Below are positions 30,701 to 42,800 of a stretch of DNA of 64,000 nucleotides, piece by piece. The position numbers and the translations under genes were made by a program. A model generated the notes under the pieces. The model ran no database searches. It saw only the letters and a list, made by a program, of their open reading frames with translations, and was not told the origin of the DNA. The number at the start of each line of letters is the position of its first letter. The stretch's first letter is position 1. The stretch is from Bugula neritina (lineage: Eukaryota > Bryozoa > Gymnolaemata > Cheilostomatida > Bugulidae): positions 26,707,628-26,771,627 of the forward strand of contig OZ037767.1 in NCBI GenBank assembly GCA_964035545.1. Direction: 5' to 3'.

Positions 30701-33700
30701 AAACTGTTGTATTCCTGTAACATGAGCTAAACTACTTTAAATCTATGGAGTTGTCCCATTTTTATACAAAAATTAAAACAACTTCATTTATAATCAAAAA
30801 CTGGTTGAATTTCAGAGGTGTTACATGTAACTGCTCTTTAGATTGGGAGGAAAGCTGACGTGTGGAGTCTGGGATGTATTCTGTACTATATGACGTATGG
30901 TTTCACTCCATTTCAATCTCTCACCACGTTTATAGCTAAGCTATCCGCTATTGTGAATCCTCAACATAACATTGACATGCCCGATGTGGGGGAGCCTCAC
31001 CTCACCCATACTCTGAAGGTACGTTTAGCTGAGAACTTTGACTGCTGGTTGTTATATCAAAGATTTGTTTCAAATTGCTTTAACTTGATTGAATAGTGAA
31101 TTATACTACTTTTAGTCGGCATATTTTTTCTTTTTTCCATCTACTTTCTTGCCAGTTTAAAGCTGTTATTGGATGGTCCCTGAAGTAGTTCTAGTGTATT
31201 TAGACGATCGAATGTGCTGCTAGGGAAATTTTTCTTCTTTCATAATAATCTGAATACTCCTACCTCCTTGCTTAGTCATAAAAATGCTGAATCTCTGTTT
31301 TGACAAATATTATCTCATTTATTCTGGCCAAATATTTGTATTTGGAATTGTGATTTTAAGTCATAGAATATTGAAAAGCAAATTGAATGGGCCATCTAGC
31401 GCTGGTAATCTCATACACTGCTCCTCAGTTCCTATAGGGTTATAATGCTCATCAGTTCTCATAGTCATAATTCTCAGAATGGTATTCTAATCAATCTTAA
31501 GATAATTTTCAGATAAACTTAATTGATTATTTCACAACAGTTTACAAATTGTGAGTGTTTTTTGTAAAGGTCATGTAACAGCCATGCTTGCCCTCCTCCT
31601 TTTCATAACTAAATACGCAGAATTCATGGAAGTTATTATATACTTCAGTCCAAATGAAATAGTTCAAGATGGTTTTTATAACCATGTCGATCCCAAATTA
31701 GCTGAACACAACAATGACTGTGCAAAATTTAATTCAGTTTCCATGATGATCTTGCTATTTGTTCCTACAAGTTTTTGACTTTTATTGACTCAATTAAACA
31801 GGCTTTTCCAAGAACTGTTCCATCATTTCTCAGAGGTGTCATTGAGCTACAATGGAGATAATGTTTAATGTTTAAACTTTCAAGCCAGCTCAGTGATCGG
31901 GCTGTGTGTTACAGCAGCTAAAAATAAATGAAAGTCAGCAATATTTAGCGTTAGTTTTATAATACTGCATATGGACTTCAGGAGATAACATAAACTTTAT
32001 CAGCTTGAGTCCAAAATTTATTATAAAACAAAATTGTTTGAACATATAACGAAGTCTGAAGATTGCTAAGATCTGAGCCAGGGATTTTTCAATTAATTAA
32101 GATTATATACAATTTTGGACCCATTTAGAGCAAATGGAAGTTGCTCCCACCAATCTCTACAGTAAACATATTCATCAAATGCCTCGGGGATCCTGGCAGT
32201 TTCACAGGAGCTTAATGATTCTGTTTAAAAGGACTCGAAACTTTTTAAACAAATCACCTGCTTTATAAACAAGATAACCTTTCTTTAGGGATAGTTGAGT
32301 CTGTCAATATTTTGCCAACCTGATGAATTTGACAATTAAGCTGGGTTGGCCTGTTTACAGTTGAGCCCTGTTTACAAGTTAACCCCCCCCCCCCCCTTTG
32401 GAGTTTATTCTTTGTCATTGAATATATCTAATTTATCATACTTCAAGAAATGAATTTTGGTGTAGGATTGCATTTGAAGGAGAAAAGTTTGTATTATCAA
32501 TTTATCTCAGCTGCATTTGAATCAATTTCAACCCCTATGAGTTGCAATGCTGTTGCATAACTACTTTTAAAGGTATGCTATTATATTAATAAGTATAGAT
32601 ATAATATATAGTTATTAAACGATCTCATTTCAGCTACATTCCAAGTTAAGCTGAACACTGGTTTAGAATTTTTCTCAGTATTTCTTGTTCTAGTTTCATA
32701 GCAAAATTACTGGCATGCAATTAAGCTGTAGTATAAACATAAGTCTTTGTGTAACATGTGAAGAATGAAGAGACTGGAAATAGGTTAGATATAATTTATT
32801 TCTATTTTTAATTGCATTTTGTTTCTGGGAGTGTTTTATGAATGAAAGTTAATTCCTGTTACTGAACAATACTCTTCCCTGGTGAGCAGAATAGGAAGTC
32901 TAAAAATATGACCAAAAGAAGCATGAGATTTGTTGCTATTGACACTTTCTCTGCAGTTGGTATTATTTTATTTTATCTTGATGAGATTTGAGAGTCGCTC
33001 GTCACTTAGTCTCAAAAATATTGATCAAGTCTTGGGCGACTGAATTCTTTCAAACTCACTGAGGGAGCTTATATCTGACCTAGTTCTCCTGTATAATGTC
33101 ATCTGGATATGTGAGATGAGTATTTCTCAAGTTTGGGAACTTGTAGAGCAAGTGGAAGTTAAATTCAAGCCTTCAACGAAAAGAAAAAGTTTATTTTAGA
33201 TAAGAATATAAATTCTGTAGTTTAGACTGGTGTTCACTGGACAGTCTCGTGATATTCATCTCCTGTCAATGCTTTCAGTTTACCTCTCAGTATCAGTCAC
33301 CCCATCTAAATGGAATCCTCAACACTACCAATTCTAGAGGTGTTGACCAGAATAATTGGCTAGTTAATCAGTGGGTGCACGACTCTCATGCTAGCTTATC
33401 ACTTTGCATTCCAAAAGATTCCATTGAATTTGAGTTCAATTCGATCAATAAATGAGCCAACCACACCTATAACTTGCCTGATGTGTTTGTTTGCTGACGG
33501 AAGCAATTGCCACAGAACGAAAACTATCCCGGGAGACTGTTTCTGATAACGGCACAACTTCTCAAACGGGAGATACAACTTCCAGACGGCAATACGCCCA
33601 GTTTCTATTCGTGGAACAAATTATGACTATAATTCAAATCTAAATTCATGTATTTTTCTCTAATGAGATGGTATGATTTCTGGGAATTATTTTTAAAATA

Positions 33701-35381
33701 ATGGTTTGAAATTTTCTTACGATGTTTATCCGAAAATTTGGTATCTGATTTTCTTTTTGGCAGCTACCTAGTTGGAGGTATTACGCAGGTTTCATGATTT
33801 TTTAAGGCACCCAATATTCAACACTCTGCAGTTTTACCAAAGCACCCCTTTAAATAAAAAAAAGTGTGAGTAATAAATCAGCACATATTAGACAAATTTC
33901 TTTAAATTCACCAATGCAACAACAGTGGTGAAAGGTAGGGGTACAAAGTTCCACAACCATTTTTCTTTTGGACCCCCCCCCCACCATAACATCCCATTGC
34001 ATTCAGCCTCAGTGAAATTATTGATTAAATAATAAGTGGTTTGATTCGAAACCTGTGATAGAGCTCCATAAAATTTTTCTTAAGTGTCGTGCATATTTTA
34101 TTTGTGGAAATCTGATATTTTATATAAATTATTTTAACAGATGTATGACAATAGTCACTTTCTTTGTAAAATTTCAACAATAACCTGACTTATGCTTATA
34201 CAGATGCAACACACAAGTGAAATACTGCATATTTATACTTCATTTTTAAAAATTGACAGGTAATTAAATAGTCCATATCTATTTTGCTAGCTTATTTAGC
34301 TCTAAAAATGTTGGAAATAGGAGTCTGGAATAAGAGAATAAATTCAGAATTTTTTGACTTGGCAAGAAAGTGACTGTGCAAAGGAGGACTTGCTGTTTTA
34401 TTCCTGGCATCCAACTGTGTTGAACTGCACAATTTGGTGCCTAGCTCAGGTCATTTGAAACATTAAAGTTATAGTTTATTTTTAGGGTACCCGCCATTTT
34501 CTCCAAGCTTTGAATGCAGAGTATTAAATAGATCACGAAGTGTGATTTACTTTTGGGCACAACGTGTTTAGTTCACGTACAACGCATTGAAAATAGCTAC
34601 TGTCAATTGGTCCATCAATTCTGCTAACTGATTGGCTGTTGGTTAGTTCCGGAGGTTGAAGGTCGTACGATTCTATGGACGTCATTAGCGAACAAACAAT
34701 CTTTTTTAAACACTAGATAACTACGGTACCGAAATAAATACTGTAATACAACAGTATACAAGAATTTAGATGTTTCAACCACAGATATGTGTGTCCTCCT
34801 TGTATTGTGTTATTAGTGTCTGCCCGAATCCCAAGTTGATTCCGAGTAGAATAACAATAGCTACGCAGCATAATAGATGAGTAGACTTCTTAGTGTTGCA
34901 CATCTTGTACTTATGCAGTTTTGCACTGCGAGGTCATTTATCCTCCTCTAGTGCTTCTTACTGCAAAATATGTTTCTATATTTCCCTTCTATTTATCAAA
35001 CTAGGCTTAAAGATTGGTTCCTCTTGCAAATGGTCCTGCATCTTCTGTTATTTTGTAACCCTTTTATCATTTATTAAATCCTTAAAGCCTATCTCATGTC
35101 TAGCCAACAGTGAGGAGGTTATTTGTTTTCAATTTGTAAAAATTAGCATATTTTACAGATTTGTCTTCTGCGAGATTACAAAGAGAGAGCTAGTATTTAC
35201 GACTTACTAGACCATCCGTACGTCAGGTAAACGCTTCATTTATTTTTTTCAACTGCTTTGTACATTTTTTTTGAGAAAATTAACCTTATTTGGTACATCA
35301 TATAAAGGTATATAAATTATATTATTTTCATCACATTTATTACTTTTCATAACTTAACTATTTTAACTCCTTTTTAGATGA
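21748..35381 (+). CDS. TTK: Dual-specificity spindle-checkpoint kinase TTK/MPS1
   Basis: Exons: 21748-21805, 22611-22761, 23015-23102, 24308-24379, 24638-24835, 25302-25413, 26022-26138, 26483-26640, 26869-27035, 27965-28036, 29929-30050, 30842-31018, 35159-35226, then a stop at about 35379-35381. The kinase domain is clear. It has the glycine loop IGTGGSSK, the ATP lysine in LALKSVNL, the MPS1-type catalytic loop HSDIKPANF (Ser for Arg of HRD), IDFGIAK, the activation segment [10 protein letters not shown], and [15 protein letters not shown]. By family it phosphorylates kinetochore KNL1 and drives checkpoint signalling. The N-terminal half is Ser/Pro-rich and shorter than in vertebrates, with no TPR seen. 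The exon 5 to 6 junction is one base out of phase, so a small exon or another donor is missing. Splicing to 35378 gives a stop right after HPYVR, so the usual C-terminal tail is absent or encoded elsewhere. Confidence 0.9.
22784..22890. repeat. Tandem repeat of about 23 bp after TTK exon 2
   Basis: Four imperfect units of a GTAACTGTTAGTAGTCATAT-like sequence start about 20 bp after the exon 2 donor. Confidence 0.75.
23195..24296. repeat. 22-bp minisatellite, about 50 copies, filling TTK intron 3
   Basis: The unit is TCTGTAATATAAGACACTCT plus AG, with alternates at a few positions (GAC or GTC, TGTGTAAT or TCTGTAAT, CATTC or CACTC). It makes up about 90% of the 1205-bp intron between exons 23015-23102 and 24308-24379 and stops 11 bp before the acceptor. 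Variants are ordered, not random: a seven-unit block recurs at a 154-bp offset. Confidence 0.95.
24530..24630. repeat. Tandem repeat of about 31-33 bp before TTK exon 5
   Basis: Three imperfect units of TATTACTACTATACTATGTA plus CAGTATATTA end about 10 bp before the acceptor at 24637. Confidence 0.75.
27771..27905. repeat. 22-bp tandem repeat in TTK intron 9
   Basis: About six copies of GTATAAACTACGTATATAGC plus AG, ending some 60 bp before exon 27965-28036. Confidence 0.85.
28407..28493. repeat. Imperfect inverted repeat in TTK intron 10
   Basis: CGTAAC...GAGACGAAA at 28407-28435 is mirrored by TTTCGTCTGAG...GTTACG at 28470-28493. It could be the remnant of a small foldback element. A C10 tract follows at about 28529. 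The rest of the 1.9-kb intron (28037-29928) shows no exon. Confidence 0.4.
31019..35158 (+). other. Long last intron of TTK, no recognised content
   Basis: This 4.1-kb intron separates the kinase C-lobe exon from the last kinase exon. It contains C-tracts (C14 at about 32383, C10 at about 33973) but no exon, RNA gene or element end that I can support. Open frames within it are short and have no splice-site support. Confidence 0.7.
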
Positions 35382-35765
35382 CCTTGACATGGAAATAGAT
35401 GTTCATCGGTTTTACTATCTACTGGATCACAAGTCATAGCCAGTCAAGCTGGACCACTCTCCAGCACCTGTTCTAATATAGTATATTTCTGTATGTTTTA
35501 CAACAATTTAAAAATTATTGTATTTTTATATAACTATTTAGTTGGCATAGTTTATACTATGCATACAGAAGATCACCCATGTTATTTTTTAAGTATTTTC
35601 TGTCAATTTATTTAAATACATATTATATGTCTGGCTTGCTCTATTATGTTGGTTATGTGTTGACTTTATAGTTTCTTAATAACGATTTGGCATGTGAGAA
35701 GCAGCTAGCATAAAATTTCAGTCAACTGGTTGGTGTTAGTGATGAAACCACATGTTATGATGGCC

Positions 35766-35771
35766 AAATAA
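35766..35771 (+). terminator. Poly(A) signal downstream of TTK
   Basis: An AATAAA lies about 385 bp after the inferred stop, consistent with a TTK 3' UTR end. Confidence 0.4.
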
Positions 35772-36280
35772 AAGAATTCTTCTCTAACCACTAAGAAACC
35801 ACTGCTTCCTGTTGTAATTACTACTACTACTTAGCTGATGTGTTTGTATGGCACAACCATTAAGAGAGCGATAAACACTCTTAGTAGAGGTGTATTCAAT
35901 CATCTTTGTGGTGGCCCAATATTTACCACAAGGACTTGTAACGGCAGAAGAATATTTTATATCAATTCGCTCTTCTTTTATCTTCTCTCTTAAACAGATT
36001 TCTATTCTTTCTTTCCTCCAGCAGAGAAGTTTCTGACATCATATTTCCTCTGTGTTAACTCTTGAGCAACCAATTGCCCCGAGGATATGCCTTTCTAAAC
36101 AGCCATATCAGAATAATCAAACTCAGATAGTAATTTAATTCCCTTTTAGCCCTGAATATTGGGTCAATGCTCTTTCTACACCCAGCAGGGAGCTTATATG
36201 CTCTACTCTAATCACTTTTAGCTCTTCATTTTTACTAAACGTGTTCAAAAACTTTTCCATTTATAAGTAAATAGTCACAT

Positions 36281-36458
36281 TATTTGAGGTAGGTGCAGTA
36301 ATGGAGAAATAGAGAAAAGCCTGTTTTCTAAATTAGAAATGTAGCAAAAGAAGTTATGTTCTTGTAAGAATTTCAACCTGTGCCCAAACTGAAATTTATC
36401 AAGAAAATCAAAGAACTAAATTATCCCAATTTTTCCACTAATGCTTCTAAATGATTTA
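36281..36458 (+). mobile_element. MITE-like inverted-repeat element, copy A
   Basis: The left end TAGGTGCAGTAATGGAGAAA is mirrored at the right end (reverse complement TAGAAGCATTAGTGGAAAAA). The whole 178 bp aligns with copies B and C. It has no coding capacity. Confidence 0.75.
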
Positions 36459-37030
36459 TTTATAGGTTTCAGGTGCTAGCCTTATAAATTGTAGTACTCA
36501 TATCTGTCAGATTTATCCCACCCTCTTTTTACATTTTCTAATCTAATAGCTTAAGCATTGTTACCTCCAATTCCCTCTTTGTTGGCCATGAGCTACAGAA
36601 AAATTTAAGAAGCATCTAGTTTGAGGAGTAAAATTTTTATATTCTACCACCACTAGAGCCAAGTACACTAGCATAAACATCTCATGTCTGTCTGTGTTTG
36701 TAAACTATTTGGTGTTGATGTCTTATTCTGAATGAAAGTTTTTTCCCATTGTTTTCCCAAATAAAACTCATGGTTTTTTTTTCTAATAATCAAAAAACCA
36801 TTGATGTTTACAACTCAAAGTGACCATAAATTAATGAATATGTCAGCTTGAATAACCAATAAATGCAAAACCAGAGAAAATTGTGGGATTATGGTTTAGT
36901 GAAATGGTAGCTGCATCAATTTGTTGTTTTTATAGTGTCAAAATACTTCAAAACTAGACTAATGACCAATATGTAATAAGTTTTAACAAACACTCCCATG
37001 AATATAATAATTGTGAATAATAATTATAAA

Positions 37031-37208
37031 TAATACATTTAGGAACAGTTATAGTGGAGAAATGGAGATAAATTCTTTAGTATATTATTAAATTTTGGTT
37101 TGAGGCTTGGGCTGAGTTCTGGTGAGAGCATAACTCCTTTGCTACGATTCTAATCTAGAACATAGGCTTTTCTCAATTTCTCCATTACTGCACCTAAACT
37201 CAAATAAT
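37031..37208 (-). mobile_element. MITE-like inverted-repeat element, copy B (opposite orientation)
   Basis: Reverse-complemented, it begins TTTAGGTGCAGTAATGGAGA like copy A. Its other end, TTTAGGAACAGTTATAGTGG, is the degraded inverted partner. The length, about 178 bp, matches copy A. No clear target-site duplication is seen. Confidence 0.75.
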
Positions 37209-37679
37209 AAGCAGTATCGGCTTTTTATAGTTGTTTGTTTAATGAAAATTTATTGAGACATCACAGCCTCTTAAACTACTGCCAAAGCTGTATTTAAGAA
37301 GCTATTAGTTAGTATTTCAGCTTACTTTTCACCACAAATAAGTTTAACCTTTTCATTTAATTCAATTGGTTGTGAATGATTCTGGTACTTAGCCTTTTAA
37401 ATGACTATTTCTAAGAAGTTGATACATGACTTCAGTTATAATTCTTGATTTGACTCTAAAGCTCAACTGGTGAACAAGCTAAAATGTATCAACATATTTT
37501 TAATTTAAATATTAATCGCCTAAGCCCTAAAGCAATCTTAATCAGATTTAATATAATATGTTGAAGAGAAACCTCAAATATTAGTTTCACTTTGCAATCA
37601 ATCCATGGGAAATGCTATTTGAAGTGAGTTCATTCATGCGAGTATGAAACAACCGGATCCCTACAGTACCGCAAGTTTT

Positions 37680-37690
37680 CGTATAAAAAG
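37680..37690 (+). promoter_or_regulatory. TATA box of the secreted cysteine-rich gene
   Basis: CGTATAAAAAGCG is a good TATA box about 240 bp upstream of the ATG at 37922, giving a predicted start near 37712. It is the clearest core promoter element in the window and would suit a cell-type-specific, highly expressed secreted product. Confidence 0.5.
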
Positions 37691-37921
37691 CGTGGTCTGA
37701 GCTTGAAACCGCAATTGAGTGTCTTTTACCACAGCTGAGTTTTGCTATTCATTAATTAACTTTCTTATTTGTTGCACCTCAACGATTGACTAAAGTTGTT
37801 GACGCAAGAATCCTAGTACTACTAACACTATTACACAGCGAATAGCAATTTCTTCGGAACTAAAACCTTTCTTTAAAAAAGTGGCAGTTCAACATTGACT
37901 TTATTTCAACATTCTACAAAT

Positions 37922-40900
37922 ATGAAGCTTTGGTGTCCTCAGAATTTGAACAGCGTGCAGACATCCTGGGTGCCAATGTTGGCTCTGTATCTCACTCTAA
38001 CACTGTGTGTCAGCTACACATCAAGCTCGCCAGTGTACTCTACACCTTGTCTAGACTACCCAGAATGCTCTCAAATACCACTAGAAAGGGTAAGTATAAA
38101 TGTTAACTACTGCATAGTTATGGTGATAAACTGATAGTGACTTAAATGTTAATTTGAATGCAAAATTAGTACGTAAACGTTTCTGTGGATTCCATTAAAA
38201 ATTATTTTATTTTTTGGTCACGTGTTATTTTATGATGAAATGAACATAGTCATATCTCTATTGGAACTTTTTTCTTGACAATTTCTAGTTTGAGTAATTT
38301 TTTCATGTTGATGTTTTCTAGAGAACTTTACTTAATCTAGTAGCAAATTCACGGCTTTAGTGCTCTTCTGGTTGACTTAATTGATGATTTAGACCTTTTA
38401 ATTTTATCTACCCAAAAAATTATTTGTTTGAATTTCTTGCAAATCTGCTTTCCTAAAATATTGTTTTAATTCTTTGTGTTATCTGTCTAGTAGTATTATT
38501 GTATCAGTTTTAAATGGATATTTTTATATCATCTTGAAGGCAAAAAACTCATGTATTAAGTGCATATTTGCTTAATAGGTGGGAATTCAATGGCTTTTTG
38601 CCTGAAGTTTAAAACTCAATTGCTTTGTTTCTCATGCTAAAAAATTCTAATTTATAAAAGCTGCACCTACCTTAAATATATACAATTTTACAGCAATGAA
38701 CTTTATTTAGTGAGTGTTTTTTAAAATTTGGTTCGTACTACACATTGGATTCACAAAGAGTTTTCATTCTCTTCCAAACCATAGCAGCAGTGCCTAAGGC
38801 TACCAGGGCCATGATAGCAACTGAGGCTAAAGGCCTTGTTGATTACTTTGGTATTAATTTGTTAATCTGTTTGCCAAGGTACTGTTGTGTAACTTAATTA
38901 CCTGCACTTAGATTCACATTTGGCTCTTTACCTGTTATTGGTCTGCTTGTTAAATGAGTAATTAATGATTATTTAAGAAGGGTAAAGTGTTTGTTATTGT
39001 TGCCTTATGACTAGTTCTTGGCTCGTCTAGGCACTTAACTGTAAGGAGCTAACTTGATCTCATTTTAACCCCAGTTCAATCATCAAACTTGTTTATAATT
39101 ATATCACCACTTCCTATATTTCATACTTTGCTTGCAAATTCACCTTGAAAGGCTGCTGCCTTAGTTACCAAGTGCTGTATGATTCAGATACCTTTTCAGT
39201 TTTGCTGACCTTTTAGTAGTGAATCATAAACTTACCTTACAGTATGCTCGCGGTATAAATAGCCCAGAAAGCTTAAATGCATTTAATCATGAAATCTCAT
39301 AAATGCTGTAAAGGTACACGAGACACCCGCTGTGTACAAGCAAAGATTCTGCTTATAATAATGTGCATTGTTTATAAACTTGTGGTGGGTGGCCACTGAA
39401 AATCAACTAATTAAATTGCTCTGTAAGGCATATATATAAAAAATGAAAAAGATTGCGACAGAGATATGAAATGGTATCACAGCCATTCCACTGATTAGCT
39501 GTGTGTAATCTAAAACCTTGCAAGTTGATTTCTTGTTGAGTACACAATTTTTTCTCTTTGTTTTACTTGCAGTGACTCATAGCTAGATGTCATTTTATAC
39601 TATAAAAATAACTCCAACCGCTAACACTTTCAATGTGCGTAAAATAATTTCATTTGAAAGAAACACTGGCGTATTATTCATGATAATTATATTAAAATCT
39701 AAAATTAGCATTCTGTCACAATGCTTCAGATTCTGCACGGTCTTGAGCATTGTCAGTTTTTATTTCAGAGATTAGTAAAGTAATACAATTAATATTTATA
39801 TTCATCTATACATGGCACAATGCGGTCTCTGCCATTGAATTGATGTTGGGTTCTTAGCTTCTATCTGCAGTTAAATTGATCAAATGTGGTGTAGCCTGGG
39901 TTCATAAGTCGCATGATCTCGGGTCACTAGCACGTTGACCCACACCAGTAGCCCCAGGTCCTCAGAACTCCTGTCCTGACCAACTGCTGTAATCTCTAAA
40001 ACTGCTGACCGCAGCATATTTTATACAGATAGTAGTAGTAACAGAACTTATATTAAGGCTTCCAGTGTCCCGCATGAATGCAGCCTTTCTAAGGGTAACT
40101 GGCAACATTGAAATACAGAATTTCACGATTTTTTACTCTATTAGTCAAAGTGTTGGTAAAACTATCTTATAACCCCCCCCCATAAGCTTTGTAGTTTAAC
40201 ACTGGTTAGTGTAGTTAAATTTTTGGCCTATTATACAAATAACTGTAATGAAACATTTTCAATGTATATCTTGTAGCTGGCGATGGAAGAATGCAGTTTC
40301 TTGTAAAAATAAGTCATTGTATATAGTTTGCTATATAATTTGTGTTTAATTTACTCCAAGTTGCTAATTTTACATTATCATGTGTCTATTTTAGCCTCGA
40401 TGTGAGCATCTAAGTTCACTATTTGACCCGGAGAAACCCAGCTGCTCTAACGTAGAGTGTGGTCTAGACATATGTAATGATTACTGGTGTTATACCGCAT
40501 GCTCCACTAGGTGAGTCCATCTTCTTGCTTTATGTTTGCCATTACTACGGAGTAGTCACCAGATACTAAATGCTCCATAATTGAACATTGCTTATATTAC
40601 TACATATAACAGATATTCTCATTAAACTGTTTTACTATTAGTGTTGCAATCTACCAAAGCTATCTAACAGATTGCTGAGCAGTTTGACTTGTAATAAATA
40701 GCAAACTAACAATTTAACATAGGAAGCAGTTCTAGGCTTCCATTAGCTCAACGTTTCTTATTAAATCGAAGCATCTTTCTTTCATTAATGCTTAAGCACT
40801 TAACATTGGAGTTGTTCACCCTGTGTAATACAGAGTAGGTAACTTTCATTTGCATATATTCCGCTCGTTACAGCTGCCCCTGTGGTGTTGGGTACGTTTG

Positions 40901-41051
40901 CAAACGGGCAGAGGAGCCCCGTTATTTGGCGACATATGGGCAGTTCTCTGTTGATGAGTACACCGTTATTCGTTACAAGTATACAATAGGCAGGAAGTGT
41001 GTGGAGATGTCGCAAGAGGATGCCGAGCAGCTCCAATTGGTCCGGCCATAG
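37922..41051 (+). CDS. Small secreted cysteine-rich protein, unrecognised (153 aa)
   Basis: Exons 37922-38089, 40395-40510 and 40874-41051 are phase-consistent and total 462 nt. The N-terminus MKLWCPQNLN... leads into a hydrophobic run (MLALYLTLTLCVSY) that fits a signal peptide with cleavage before about TSSSPVYS. The mature part has about 12 cysteines concentrated in exons 2 and 3 (for example CSNVECGLDIC and SCPCGVGYVCKR), a pattern of a disulfide-stabilised extracellular peptide. The C-terminus is basic/acidic mixed (KCVEMSQEDAEQ). An in-frame ATG at 37895 would add nine residues. I do not recognise the cysteine pattern, and no function is proposed. A poly(A) signal lies at 41354. Confidence 0.68.
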
Positions 41052-41353
41052 AACGGAACTTCTACCACTGTTAATTTGGCATATCATAAAGATCTATTTA
41101 TTTTTGTGAATCTATTATTTAACTTTCATCATTTATTCCGGTTTGTGTTGCAATTAAAGTTAGCATTGTTGATGTACAGATGCTATCAGGATATATTATA
41201 TTCATATATATAATTTTTATATCTCTTGTAATGCCAATCCACAATCACCATGGCAATATTATTGTGTTTTTCAAATTATTACTTTCTCTTGTTATGGTCC
41301 ATGGCTTATTATTTGGCTTATTTTATAATATTAACAATTATAGTATTATGTAA

Positions 41354-41359
41354 AATAAA
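41354..41359 (+). terminator. Poly(A) signal of the secreted cysteine-rich gene
   Basis: AATAAA about 300 bp after the stop at 41051. Confidence 0.5.
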
Positions 41360-42224
41360 GTTAAAACTTGGCTCCATCTAATTTTTTTCTCAAAAAACTG
41401 CATGTTGCAATCTTTGTCACAGCCTCATTTAAATGGACACAAACAGAATTTTCATTATTTTATATCCTGAAAGGATTTCACTTATCTTCATATAAACTAG
41501 GCTAAAAGAGTTGCAATGAAGATGGTCAGCCACAAAAAGATTGAGTAAATTATTCAGCCAGTCTGTACAACTTGTTTATTTCATTTCATGTTATCTTCAT
41601 TGATTCATCAGAACCAAAAAATATTAAACTTTGTGAGTGCAAAGCATTCTGGTACAGCTTTACATGCATGGAGCTATAATATGCTATCAGTTGTATATAC
41701 AACTGTGATAAACAGATTCATATTAGAAGCCAATTTTCATTTAATATTGACTTCCGGGTAAAGCCTTGTGACATCAACAGAATAAATCTGATGCATAACA
41801 TGATTTGTTCTAATTGACATGTTTAATTGTACAACACCATGTTGCTGTCAATCATAAAACACAAGTTTTTCTAATTAAACTAGTTTTATTGTTCAACTTG
41901 CCCACTTCTTTATTAAATATTGAGATACATCACTAGTTAACCAATTTAAGCTTGACTCTACACTTCTGGTGCTGATGGAATGCTTTTATTTTGACTTGTA
42001 TTGTAATTTTGAAGGAATGCAATGATCAACATTGAGCAGTATGATATAATGTTTTCATTACAAATACATTGGTTTGTTTTGACACGTTAGGTACATTCAT
42101 GAATACCCATTGAGACAAAGTGGATAGGATACAATAATTGGTTGAGGTTGGTGCTATTTCCGGAGAATTTTTTCCTCAATGCATACATTGATTTAATAGT
42201 TGATATATAATTCATATTATATCA

Positions 42225-42500
42225 ATCTGGGGACAGCAGCTGTTTCGGGATTTGTCCTCTCATCAGCACAGAGTAGAGTATCATGGCCCAGACCTTCACA
42301 ATAGTACAAACTTATGCTGGCATTATACAAGGCTCATCATTCCTAGATCTAGATTTACTTAAGCTCTCCGGCTTGGGTTTACACACCTTTTAAATACGCT
42401 TTAGTAAACACATAAATTTCTTCTATTGCTAAGAAGGTGTGGGCTACAGTACTCTGTTCTGTGCTGATGAGGGGACAAATCCCGAAAAGGCTCGCGAACA
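42225..42500. mobile_element. Foldback (long inverted-repeat) element
   Basis: The left arm at about 42240-42295 (TTTCGGGATTTGTCCTCTCA, then TCAGCACAGA and on to CACAATAG) is matched by a reverse-complement arm at about 42424-42489. Identity is high over the first 35 bp and lower further in. The spacer of about 130 bp is partly self-complementary. The element would form a large hairpin and has no ORF of note. Confidence 0.7.
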
Positions 42501-42652
42501 CACCCACAACACACAACACACACACAACACACATAATTATGCTGAATCCCACCACTGATACAGATATGTTGGCACCAACTGTGCCTGTGCTGTTTTCACC
42601 CTGGCAGCGTCTAGTCATTAGGTAGCACCAGTTGCACATGATGTTTTCACGA

Positions 42653-42800
42653 AGTAGGTGCAGTAACGGAGAAATTGAGAAAAACCTGCGTTCTAGATTA
42701 AAAATGTAGAAAAGGAAGTTATGTTCTTGCAAGAATTACAATAAAATTAAAGAACTTTGGCTATCTTAATTTCTCCACTACTACTCCTGAGTGATTTTCA
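42653..42800 (+). mobile_element. MITE-like inverted-repeat element, copy C
   Basis: It starts AGTAGGTGCAGTAACGGAGA and ends in the inverted TTTCTCCACTACTACTCCTG. The interior shares the AAGTTATGTTCTTG segment with copy A and is about 30 bp shorter. Confidence 0.72.

Noticed and set aside
40800-41087. 95-codon minus-strand ORF
   Set aside because: Antisense shadow of the last exon of the secreted cysteine-rich gene, which has consistent splice sites on the plus strand.
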